A stretch of 37,551 nucleotides of DNA from JACNKV01 sp964645915 (GTDB lineage Bacteria > Fidelibacterota > Marinisomatia > Marinisomatales > JACNKV01). The notes under the pieces were generated by a model. That model worked only from the letters and a program-made list of their open reading frames with translations, had not been told where the DNA came from and searched no databases. Every line of letters starts with the position of its first letter. Within the stretch, counting starts at the first letter, position 1. A program made the translations under genes and the position numbers. Shown here one piece after another: positions 24,543 to 33,049 of this stretch. Where the stretch lies: NCBI GenBank assembly GCA_964645915.1, contig CAZYDH010000016.1:1-37551 (forward strand), in the 5' to 3' direction.

Positions 24543-25796
24543 ATGGATAAAATTGTAATTGTTGGAAACCAACACCTAAAAGGAAGTGTCTCAATCAGTG
24601 GAGCAAAAAATGCAGTTCTTCCCATTATGACTGCAGCATTACTTGCAGATGGGATATCACACATTCATAAAGTTCCAAACTTAAGAGATACAAGAACGAT
24701 GATCCGTCTTTTGGAAATGGTTGGAGCGAAAACAGAATTCAAAGATGGAACTCTTGCGATAGATGCAAGATCGGTTGATACACCGATTGCCCCTTATGAG
24801 TTGGTGAAAACAATGAGAGCGTCTTTTTATGTATTAGGACCATTACTAAGTCGTCTCGGAGTTGCAAAAGTATCTTTACCGGGTGGATGCGCATGGGGAC
24901 CACGACCGGTTGATTTTCATTTAAAAGGTTTAGAAAAACTTGGAGCAAAGGTCACGCTTGATGGTGGTTATATTCAGGCAAAATCGGATAGATTAACCGG
25001 AAATGTTATTCGATTTGATTTTCCGTCAGTGGGAGCAACAGGAAATATTTTAATGGCAGCGGTGACTGCAAAAGGAACAACAATAATTGAGAATGCCGCA
25101 AAAGAACCGGAAATTGTTCAATTAGCACATTATCTTAATAAAATGGGTGCGGATGTAACTGGAATTGAAACGGATGTATTAACTATCAAAGGTGTAGATA
25201 AATTACATCCTGCAGATATTGATGTAATCCCTGACCGTATTGAAGCCGGTACATTTTTGATTGCAGGTGCAGCTCTTGGGGATGTAACTTTGATGGATGT
25301 AGAACCATCACACTTGGAAATAATTTTGGATAAATTAGAAGAATCCGGAGCAAAAGTGACCGTTGGAAAATCAACGATCAATGTCCAAAAAGGAGATCGT
25401 ATTCAACCGATTGATATGACAACTGGCGTCTATCCAGGATTTCCAACTGATCTTCAAGCTCAGTGGATAGCGTTGATGACTATCGCCGATGGATCTACCG
25501 TTATTACCGACACGGTCTATAAGGATCGTTTTTCTCATATTCCGGAATTAAATCGCCTTGGAGCCAACATTCAATTAGAAAACAATACGGCATTTGTAAG
25601 AGGACAAAAAGGGTTGATTGGGGCTCCCGTTATGTCCACGGATATTCGTGCCAGTGCATCATTGGTAATCGGGGCATTAATTGCTGAAGGTACAACTGAA
25701 ATAGATCGGGTGTATCATTTGGACAGAGGTTATGAAAATCTTGAACAAAAGCTTCAAAAATTGGGAGCAAACATTCATCGAGTGTCGTCATCATAA
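24543..25796 (+). CDS. murA: UDP-N-acetylglucosamine 1-carboxyvinyltransferase
   Basis: A 417-residue enzyme for the first committed step of peptidoglycan synthesis, transfer of enolpyruvate from PEP to UDP-GlcNAc. Lys22 and Asn23 lie in GAKNAVLP. Cys116 in LPGGCAWGPRPVD is the residue alkylated by fosfomycin in sensitive MurA enzymes, and it is present. DRIEAGTF and YPGFPTDLQAQ are also typical, as is the C-terminal RGYENLEQKLQKLGA. AAGGAA precedes the start. It sits in the same co-directional run as a cell-wall dipeptide epimerase. Confidence 0.96.
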   Translation: MDKIVIVGNQHLKGSVSISGAKNAVLPIMTAALLADGISHIHKVPNLRDTRTMIRLLEMVGAKTEFKDGTLAIDARSVDTPIAPYELVKTMRASFYVLGPLLSRLGVAKVSLPGGCAWGPRPVDFHLKGLEKLGAKVTLDGGYIQAKSDRLTGNVIRFDFPSVGATGNILMAAVTAKGTTIIENAAKEPEIVQLAHYLNKMGADVTGIETDVLTIKGVDKLHPADIDVIPDRIEAGTFLIAGAALGDVTLMDVEPSHLEIILDKLEESGAKVTVGKSTINVQKGDRIQPIDMTTGVYPGFPTDLQAQWIALMTIADGSTVITDTVYKDRFSHIPELNRLGANIQLENNTAFVRGQKGLIGAPVMSTDIRASASLVIGALIAEGTTEIDRVYHLDRGYENLEQKLQKLGANIHRVSSS

Positions 25797-25830
25797 TCAT
25801 GGTGTCGATCAGATAATGAAAGGATAGAAT

Positions 25831-27177
25831 ATGCGAATTGTCATTATTGGAGCAGGATCGGTAGGATTCTATGTTGCAAAAGAGTTAAGTCAAGAAGATC
25901 ATGACATTACTATTGTAGAGATCGATCCTGATAAATGCCGAAAAGTGAATGAGCATTTAGACGTAATGGTCGTTGAGGGAAATGGTGCCAGCCCGAATAA
26001 TTTGACAAAAGCTAATGTACACTTAGCTGATTATGTGTTAGCTCTTACCCGCGTGGATGAAGTGAATTTAATTGCCTCTCAACAAGCTCATGAATTAGGG
26101 GCAAAAAGGATTATCGCACGTTTAAGAAATCAGCAGTATAGCACACGTGATTCTATCATCCGTCCGGAAAAATTTGGTGTAGATGTAATTATACATCCGG
26201 AAAAAGTTGCATGTAAAGAGATCGTGCAATTGATCCATCATCCGTATGCGACAAAAATCCAAGAATTTGAAGGGGGTCGGTTAGTGATGTTAGGGCTCCA
26301 AATACCAGTAGAATCACCTTTAGTAGGAAAATCGGTTAAAGAAATTTGTGTGCATGATGCAGAGTTTAAATTTGGTGTTGTTACCGTTTATAGAAATTCA
26401 GAAACTTTTGTGCCATGGGGAGATTTTGTATTTCAAGGGAATGACATTGGATATTTTATTATAAAGAAAGAAAAACTTGATCAACTGTTGGCTATTGCTC
26501 AAATCCCTGAAGTGAAAGCCAGACGGATTATGATCATTGGTGGGAGTAAGATCGGACGATCTATCGCTGAGGAATTAGAGAATGAAATGTCCGTTCGTTT
26601 GATTGAATCAAACAGACAAAAAGCTGGGGTCATAGCAAACAACCTACAAAATACGATGGTTATTTGTTCTGATGGAACAGACATTGAATTCTTGAAATCT
26701 GAGAATATACACGAAGTGGATAGTTTTATTGCCGTTTCTCAAGATGAACAAACAAATTTATTATCAGGAATGCTTGCTCATCATTTAGGTGTAAAACAGA
26801 CGATCATCCATTTGACAACAACCGAATATTTACCTATCGTAAAAGAATTGGGTTTTGCATCTGTGATCAGTAAAAATGTAACCACGGCGAATGCAATAAC
26901 TGCAGAGATCCATAGTGATAGCTCACAAACTGCGTTGAAATCATTTGATGATATTGATGTTGAGATCATCGAGATGAATCCTGAACCCGGAAGTATGGTC
27001 ACAAAAAAGCCTTTGTCTGAATTGGATTTTCCTAAAGCTAGTATCATTGGTATTATTAATCATCACGGACATCTTAGCATCGCAAGAGGAAACTCTATCT
27101 TGACCGATGAGGATACGGTTTTAATTTTCACGAAGAAACAGGTTATTCCTAAGCTAAAGAAGTTATTTACTCAATAG
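25831..27177 (+). CDS. trkA: Trk system potassium uptake protein TrkA
   Basis: A 448-residue cytoplasmic gating subunit built from two RCK modules, each with a Rossmann NAD-binding fold (TrkA_N) followed by a TrkA_C part. The first nucleotide loop is IIGAGSVGFYVAKEL with EID at the strand-2 end. The second is IIGGSKIGRSIAEEL near residue 236 with LIESN. Each TrkA_C part ends in a segment such as GNSILTDEDTVLIF. GAAAGGATAG precedes the ATG. trkH follows after 28 bases, so channel and regulator are encoded together. Confidence 0.95.
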   Translation: MRIVIIGAGSVGFYVAKELSQEDHDITIVEIDPDKCRKVNEHLDVMVVEGNGASPNNLTKANVHLADYVLALTRVDEVNLIASQQAHELGAKRIIARLRNQQYSTRDSIIRPEKFGVDVIIHPEKVACKEIVQLIHHPYATKIQEFEGGRLVMLGLQIPVESPLVGKSVKEICVHDAEFKFGVVTVYRNSETFVPWGDFVFQGNDIGYFIIKKEKLDQLLAIAQIPEVKARRIMIIGGSKIGRSIAEELENEMSVRLIESNRQKAGVIANNLQNTMVICSDGTDIEFLKSENIHEVDSFIAVSQDEQTNLLSGMLAHHLGVKQTIIHLTTTEYLPIVKELGFASVISKNVTTANAITAEIHSDSSQTALKSFDDIDVEIIEMNPEPGSMVTKKPLSELDFPKASIIGIINHHGHLSIARGNSILTDEDTVLIFTKKQVIPKLKKLFTQ

Positions 27178-27205
27178 AATTTCAGGGATTACCGACGCTT
27201 ACAAT

Positions 27206-28675
27206 ATGAATACAAAAACAATAATTAACATTTTAGCTGCCTTGTTATCTGTTTTGGGATTAACAATGCTGATTCCGGCAGCGATTGCCTGGGGATATGG
27301 AGGAACAGATACTATTGCGTTTCTTCAGTCAAGCGGTATCAGTTTAATCATTGGGGTTCCGCTTTGGCTGATCAGTCGAAAAAATCGTAAGCTGACCAAC
27401 AAAGATGGATTTGCTATTGTAACATTTGGATGGGTTCTAACCTCAATTGCAGGTGCTTTACCTTTTTATTTAAGTGGAGTATTACCTTCGATAACTGATG
27501 CAATTTTTGAATCAATCTCAGGTGTTACAACAACCGGAGCAACCATTATCGGTAATCCACTTACTTTACCTCATTTACCAAATGGAATAGAAAGCTTACC
27601 CCACGGAATATTGTTCTGGAGATCGTTTATTCAATGGATTGGCGGTATGGGTATTATTGTATTTACCATTGCGATTTTACCCTTATTGGGAGTAGGTGGT
27701 GTTCAATTATTTAAGGCGGAAGTTCCGGGTCCGGTCGCCGACAAAATACGTCCTCGAGTGCGTGAAACAGCAAAATATCTTTGGATCGTTTATGTTGGAA
27801 TAACCGTTGCAGAATTTTTGGCATTGGGTATAAGTGGTATGCCTTGGTTTGATTCGATTTGCCATGCATTCACAACGATGCCAACAGGTGGATTTTCGAC
27901 AAAAAATGCGAGTATTGCCTATTATAACAATTCAACGATTCATTATATAATTATCTTTTTTATGTTCTTAGCGGGGGTGAATTTTACTTTACATTTTCGA
28001 GCGCTCACCGGAAACGTTAAATCTTATTTTCGCGATAAAGAATTTTTAGTTTTTATTAAAATAGCCGTATTCGTGACTCTCATGATTTTTGGTAGTATGG
28101 TTATCAAAACCGGCAATTTTACACATGTTGGTTTTCGTGATGCACTATTTCAAACTATTTCTATCATTACAACAACAGGATACGGTACTGCTGATTATGA
28201 AGTTTGGACATTTTTTGCTCAATTTCTGTTATTGGTTCTAATGTTCATTGGAGGGATGGGTGGATCGACAGGTGGTGGAATGAAAATAGTTCGAATTATG
28301 CTAATTATAAAATATACTATACTCGAGACTCGTAGAATGCTTCATTCACGAGCTATTATCCCTATTCGTATTGGAAAACAATATATTAGTGGGGATGTGA
28401 TAAGAAATACACTCGGTTTTTTCCTTTTTTATATTTTCATTTTTGGATTAGCAACACTGTTACTGACAATGATGAACATTGATTTAGAATCAGCTATTGG
28501 TGCTGCTGCATCTGCTTTGGGAAATATTGGTCCGGCTTTGGGTGAGTTTGGTCCAACGGATAACTATGCATTGTTACCGGATTTAGGAAAGTGGCTACTG
28601 TCATTTTGTATGTTGTTAGGTCGATTAGAAATCTTTACTGTAATGGTATTATTCAGTCGAACATTTTGGAAATAA
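27206..28675 (+). CDS. trkH: Trk system potassium uptake protein TrkH
   Basis: A 489-residue ion-conducting subunit of the Trk/Ktr/HKT superfamily. It has about ten hydrophobic spans and four pore loops with the expected selectivity-filter glycines: VTTTGATII, FTTMPTGGFSTKNAS, ITTTGYGTADY and ALGNIGPALGEFGP. The intramembrane-loop region GGMGGSTGGGMKIVR is also characteristic. It pairs with trkA just upstream for K+ uptake. The best Shine-Dalgarno (AGGGA) is rather far from the ATG, so translation may be weaker than for trkA. Confidence 0.95.
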   Translation: MNTKTIINILAALLSVLGLTMLIPAAIAWGYGGTDTIAFLQSSGISLIIGVPLWLISRKNRKLTNKDGFAIVTFGWVLTSIAGALPFYLSGVLPSITDAIFESISGVTTTGATIIGNPLTLPHLPNGIESLPHGILFWRSFIQWIGGMGIIVFTIAILPLLGVGGVQLFKAEVPGPVADKIRPRVRETAKYLWIVYVGITVAEFLALGISGMPWFDSICHAFTTMPTGGFSTKNASIAYYNNSTIHYIIIFFMFLAGVNFTLHFRALTGNVKSYFRDKEFLVFIKIAVFVTLMIFGSMVIKTGNFTHVGFRDALFQTISIITTTGYGTADYEVWTFFAQFLLLVLMFIGGMGGSTGGGMKIVRIMLIIKYTILETRRMLHSRAIIPIRIGKQYISGDVIRNTLGFFLFYIFIFGLATLLLTMMNIDLESAIGAAASALGNIGPALGEFGPTDNYALLPDLGKWLLSFCMLLGRLEIFTVMVLFSRTFWK

Positions 28676-28690
28676 TAATTGAGGAAAATG

Positions 28691-29467
28691 ATGAAATACG
28701 TTCATTATGATATTGATAACGGAATTGGGAAAATAGTAATTAATCGTCCCGATGCTCTAAATGCAATGAGTACCGAAGTGATAAAGGAATTAACCAATGC
28801 CTTTCAATTATTGATCGATAATAAAACGGTGGGAGTAATAGTTTTAACCGGTGCCGGTGATAAAGCTTTTGTTGCAGGAGCTGATATCAAAGCCATGCAG
28901 CAAATGGATAAAGAGAAAGCTTTAGAGTTTGGCGTTTCAGGTCAACGAATGACTCAGGTGATCGAAAACTCACCAAAGCCCGTTATTGCCGCGATCAATG
29001 GTTTTGCACTGGGTGGTGGATGTGAAATTTCTTTAGCCTGCCATATACGTATTGCCAGTGAGAATGCACAGTTTTCTCAACCTGAAGTTCATCTTGGACT
29101 GATCCCCGGATGGGGTGGAACTCAAAGACTTCCGCGATTGGTCGGAAAAGGAGTTGCAATTGAGATGATCACAACTGGGAATATGGTCCCTGCGGAAAGG
29201 GCGTTAAAAATTGGACTGGTGAATGCGGTTGTACCGTTTGAACAATTACAGGAATTGGTTGGTAAAATTGCGAAAGCGGTATTAAAAAATGGTCCTGAAT
29301 CTGTTGCGAAATCATTAGAATGCATACATAAATCTTTTGATATTCCACTTGAGGAAGGTTTGGCCTACGAAGTAAAATCTTTTAGTGAATTGTTTGAGAC
29401 AGATGAAACCCATGAAGGGTTAACAGCGTTTGTTGAAAAACGTCCACCGCAATTTCGATCTAAGTAA
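28691..29467 (+). CDS. Enoyl-CoA hydratase / crotonase-family protein
   Basis: A 258-residue crotonase-fold enzyme. Both catalytic glutamates of enoyl-CoA hydratases are present, Glu112 in ALGGGCEIS and Glu132 in FSQPEVHLG, and AFVAGADIKAM gives one half of the oxyanion hole. PGWGGTQRLPRLVG is the usual following block. It likely hydrates short 2-enoyl-CoA such as crotonyl-CoA; the exact substrate cannot be told. I choose the second of two adjacent ATGs (28691) because GAGG at 28681-28684 is then six bases away. ATG 28688 and TTG 28679 are alternatives. Confidence 0.9.
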   Translation: MKYVHYDIDNGIGKIVINRPDALNAMSTEVIKELTNAFQLLIDNKTVGVIVLTGAGDKAFVAGADIKAMQQMDKEKALEFGVSGQRMTQVIENSPKPVIAAINGFALGGGCEISLACHIRIASENAQFSQPEVHLGLIPGWGGTQRLPRLVGKGVAIEMITTGNMVPAERALKIGLVNAVVPFEQLQELVGKIAKAVLKNGPESVAKSLECIHKSFDIPLEEGLAYEVKSFSELFETDETHEGLTAFVEKRPPQFRSK

Positions 29468-29483
29468 ATATTTCTGACGACAA

Positions 29484-30512
29484 ATGGAACTCAAATGGGC
29501 AACGTATCGAATTCATACGGTGCATCCGTTTGGAATATCTCGCAGCACGCACACCCAATATCAAATAATTTTTGTATATATTATTGATGGAAAACACATC
29601 GGGAGAGGTGAAGCTGCTCCAAACTTACGTTATCATGAATCTCCTGAAGCTGTTATTAACTGCCTTGAGTCACAATTGACTTTGTGTAGTCATTACGATA
29701 CCGTAGAGAAATTACTTGAAGATTTGATGAATCATTCTTGTGGGTTACGATCACTTGAAGCTGCATTTTCCATGGCAGCTTTGGATTGGTGGACTCAAAA
29801 ACAAAAAGTACCTTTGTATTCCTTCTTTCATGAGAAATCGTTTGTAAATAAAACAACATCATTTACGATCGCACTTGGAAATTTAAACACACTTGAAGAA
29901 AAATTAGTTGAAGCCGAGTCATTCCCGATACTCAAAGTAAAACTTGGATCACAGAACGATAAACAAATAATCAATAAGATTCGCAACCTTACCGATAAAA
30001 CAATCCGTATCGATGCAAATGAAGGTTGGGATCTCGAAACAGCCATCGATATGACTATGTGGTTAGCAGATAAAAATATAGAGTTGATAGAACAACCTTT
30101 AAAAACCGATCAAATTGACGAAACCGCATTATTGAGGTCACAATCATCCATTCCGATATTTGCTGATGAAAGTGTTGTAACTGTAGAAGGTATTCCAAAG
30201 ATTGCACATGCTTTTGATGGAATAAATATTAAACTGATGAAATGTGGTTCTCTGATAAAAGTATTTGAAATGATCAATTGTGCAAAAAAATACGACCTGA
30301 AAATAATGATAGGATGTATGGTAGAATCATCCGTTGGCATTACGGCAGCTGCACATCTTTCAACCATCGCGGATTATATTGATCTTGATGGAAATTTACT
30401 TATAAATAATGATCCCTACCGTGGAGTGAGTCAAACAAAGGGTGTTCTTCAAATACCCGATGTCCCCGGATTAGGATTAACACTCATATCAAGCGAAAAA
30501 GGACTTCTGTAA
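29484..30512 (+). CDS. Dipeptide epimerase, probably L-Ala-D/L-Glu epimerase
   Basis: A 342-residue enolase-superfamily enzyme of the muconate-lactonising subgroup. The general bases are Lys153 in the KVK pair (151-153) and Lys250 in INIKLMKCG. Metal ligands are Asp177 (RIDANEGWD), Glu203 (LIEQP) and Asp228 (FADES). The specificity motifs CMVESSVGI (278-286) and DLD (300-302) are those of dipeptide epimerases such as YcjG/YkfB, in which the DxD motif binds the dipeptide amino group. Those enzymes convert L-Ala-D-Glu, from murein peptide breakdown, to L-Ala-L-Glu. The gene lies between crotonase and mce genes, 1.1 kb before a Yej-type importer. Confidence 0.88.
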   Translation: MELKWATYRIHTVHPFGISRSTHTQYQIIFVYIIDGKHIGRGEAAPNLRYHESPEAVINCLESQLTLCSHYDTVEKLLEDLMNHSCGLRSLEAAFSMAALDWWTQKQKVPLYSFFHEKSFVNKTTSFTIALGNLNTLEEKLVEAESFPILKVKLGSQNDKQIINKIRNLTDKTIRIDANEGWDLETAIDMTMWLADKNIELIEQPLKTDQIDETALLRSQSSIPIFADESVVTVEGIPKIAHAFDGINIKLMKCGSLIKVFEMINCAKKYDLKIMIGCMVESSVGITAAAHLSTIADYIDLDGNLLINNDPYRGVSQTKGVLQIPDVPGLGLTLISSEKGLL

Positions 30513-30526
30513 AATAAGGAAATATT

Positions 30527-30940
30527 ATGAAAATATTAGGAATAGAACATATTGGTATCGCTACAAAAAACATTGAGAATATCGCTTCATTTTGGAGAAC
30601 AATATTAGGACTGTCATATCGAGGCGATGACGTTGTTGAAAATCAAGGCGTAATAACTTCTATCTACGAAGCCGGTGACAGTAAAATCGAATTATTAGAA
30701 CCTACCAATCGAGACTCCTTACTTGAAAAATATCTTCAAAAAAAGGGAGAGGGTATTCATCATTTATGTTTGGAAGTTGAAGATATAGATTCTGCGATTA
30801 AAGAACTATTGGACCAGAATATTGAGCTTATCAATGATGAACCGACAATCGGCGTGGAAGGATATAAGGTCGTCTTTATTCACCCTCGTTCTACAGGAGG
30901 TATTCTACTTGAACTTGCGGAAAAATCAAAGACCAAGTAA
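30527..30940 (+). CDS. mce: Methylmalonyl-CoA epimerase
   Basis: A 137-residue VOC-fold metalloenzyme that interconverts (R)- and (S)-methylmalonyl-CoA. The opening IEHIGIATKNIENIASFW carries the first metal His; GEGIHHLCLEVEDIDSAI has the second, and GGILLELAEK the Glu ligand. The NDEPTIGVEGYKVVFIHP stretch is also typical. It belongs to propionyl-CoA metabolism. The mutase is not in this window. AAGGAA precedes the ATG. It is the last gene of the long co-directional run; 121 bases without a gene follow. Confidence 0.93.
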   Translation: MKILGIEHIGIATKNIENIASFWRTILGLSYRGDDVVENQGVITSIYEAGDSKIELLEPTNRDSLLEKYLQKKGEGIHHLCLEVEDIDSAIKELLDQNIELINDEPTIGVEGYKVVFIHPRSTGGILLELAEKSKTK

Positions 30941-31061
30941 TTCATTTATTTGATACGAAATTTATTCGCATTGTGATAAAAGCTTCCTAATTTCTAAGAC
31001 TTTATTTTTCATAAACATAATAATAATACTCATCCCATCAAAATAAAATGGAGGTGCTCAA

Positions 31062-32984
31062 ATGACCAAGCAATGGATAATTAGCAGTTTTATTCTTTTT
31101 TCTTTAATAATAGTTGGATGTGGTGGAGGAGAAAGCACTCCGATAGCCCTAAGAACAAAACCTATATCAGTTAAAACTTTTGAAACTCCTCCGGGAGCCG
31201 ATCCCACCGTCTCTGCTGAAATGGGAGGAACGGGATTTGAAGCCATAGCGGAAAGTCTCGGTTTTGAAACATATGTTCCAGAACCGGAAGAGGATGAAGG
31301 TGCAAAGAAAGGCGGACGGTTCACGATGAGGTTCACTGAATTTCCAGCAACTTTAAGACCGATCGGTAAAGACTCTGCTTCTGAAATTGTTTGGATGCTT
31401 TCGATATTTTGTTATGAAACCTTGGTTGGCTATAACAGTGAAAAAGAAACAGTTTCTCCAACATTAGCTTCACATTGGAAAATTTCCGAAGACGGTAGAA
31501 CCTTCCAATTTAGAATAGATCCTAATGCTCGTTGGTCTGATGGTAAGCCTGTTATTGCCAGAGATGTTGTGTCCACATGGAATCTATATATGAATGAAGG
31601 GATTCTTGAACCACGCTTGCAAGTAACCTTTGGAAAATATACAGAACCAATTGCGATCAGTAAGTATATCGTTGAAGTGTCTTCTAAAGAAAAACACTTT
31701 AAAAATTTCTTAGATTTTGGATGGGGAATGCAGATCTTCCCTTCACATATTATTGATGAACTAACAGCAGAACAATATCTTGAAACATATCATTTTGATA
31801 TGATGCCCGGTTCCGGTCCATATACTTTTGTAAAAGATAAAATGAAAAAGGGTAAATCTGTAACGTTGGTCCGTTTAAAAGATTGGTGGCAAAAAGATTA
31901 TGAAGAAAATAAAGAAGCTTATAATTTTGATGAGTTAAAATTTGTCATTGTAAATGATGATCGTTTAACCTTTGAAAAATTTAAAAAAGGCGAACTTGAT
32001 TTATATATTATTGGTCGTGCTCAATGGTGGGTAGAAGAGTTTGATTTAAGTGATGAAAACTTCGATTATTTGCATCGAGGACTGATCCAGAAGAAAAAAG
32101 TATACAATTATAAACCTAAAGGAACTTCCGGCCTTGCGTTCAACATGCGAAGAGAGCCCTTTAGTGATATTCGACTTCGGTTGGCATTTGCTAAATTATG
32201 GAATAGAGAACAGTTAATAGATAAACTATTCTTTAATGAATACATTCCTCTCAAATCTTATTTTCCGGGTGGACCTTATGAAAATCCGAATAATGAGTTA
32301 ATTAAATATGATCCTGAAGGAGCTGCAGCTTTACTTGCTGAAGCCGGATGGAAAGACAGAAATGAAGATGGCTGGTTAGTAAAAGACGGTAAAATATTTG
32401 AGCTGGAATTTGGGATTGCTCAATCTTATGAGCGAATTTTTACACCCTTCCAAGAAGATCTTGCAAAAGCAGGTATAAAACTTAATTTGAAATATGTAAC
32501 ACCCCAGACTATGTTTAAGAATGTAATGAATGAAAGAAATTTTGATATTCATTATCAAGCATGGACAATGCCTTTATTCCCCGGTCCGGACAAACATTAT
32601 GGATCAAACATGGCAGATCAACCGATGACAACAAATATTACCGGTGTGAAAAATGCAAGAATTGACGAGCTTTCCCTTATTTATAATGAAACATTTGATG
32701 GAAAAGAAAGAGCAAAGATTCTTCAAGAGATCGATGGAATTTTGAATGAGATGGTTCCGTATGCCAATGGATGGGGAGCACCTTATACTCTAAGATGTGC
32801 TTATTGGAACAAGTTTGGAGTTCCAAAGGAAGTTATCGGATATAGCGGAGACTGGTATACTGCAATGGCAGCATGGTGGTATGAACCGGATTTGGCTGCA
32901 CAATGTGAAAAAGCTAAAGACGATAAATCTATTACATTTCCATATGTAGATACAGAATATCTTTATGTAAAGGATTCTAAATAA
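31062..32984 (+). CDS. YejA-like peptide ABC transporter substrate-binding lipoprotein
   Basis: A 640-residue family 5 extracellular solute-binding protein. The signal peptide ends in IIVGC (Cys20), and a flexible linker of about 65 residues, Gly/Pro/Glu-rich at its end, follows before the binding domain begins near residue 85 (GGRFTMRFTEFPATLRPIG). YejA-like landmarks are VIVNDDRLTFEKFKKGELDL, GLAFNMRREPFSDIRLRLA and FFNEYIPLKSYFPGG. It should capture peptides outside the inner membrane for the permeases encoded next. The start has a strong GGAGG. The 121-base upstream gap probably carries its own promoter, but I cannot point to one securely. Confidence 0.9.
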   Translation: MTKQWIISSFILFSLIIVGCGGGESTPIALRTKPISVKTFETPPGADPTVSAEMGGTGFEAIAESLGFETYVPEPEEDEGAKKGGRFTMRFTEFPATLRPIGKDSASEIVWMLSIFCYETLVGYNSEKETVSPTLASHWKISEDGRTFQFRIDPNARWSDGKPVIARDVVSTWNLYMNEGILEPRLQVTFGKYTEPIAISKYIVEVSSKEKHFKNFLDFGWGMQIFPSHIIDELTAEQYLETYHFDMMPGSGPYTFVKDKMKKGKSVTLVRLKDWWQKDYEENKEAYNFDELKFVIVNDDRLTFEKFKKGELDLYIIGRAQWWVEEFDLSDENFDYLHRGLIQKKKVYNYKPKGTSGLAFNMRREPFSDIRLRLAFAKLWNREQLIDKLFFNEYIPLKSYFPGGPYENPNNELIKYDPEGAAALLAEAGWKDRNEDGWLVKDGKIFELEFGIAQSYERIFTPFQEDLAKAGIKLNLKYVTPQTMFKNVMNERNFDIHYQAWTMPLFPGPDKHYGSNMADQPMTTNITGVKNARIDELSLIYNETFDGKERAKILQEIDGILNEMVPYANGWGAPYTLRCAYWNKFGVPKEVIGYSGDWYTAMAAWWYEPDLAAQCEKAKDDKSITFPYVDTEYLYVKDSK

Positions 32985-33049
32985 TTCTTTGCTTTTGCAA
33001 TTCAGATAAATATTCTTAATTAACGCACAATAAAAAGTAGAAAAGAGAA

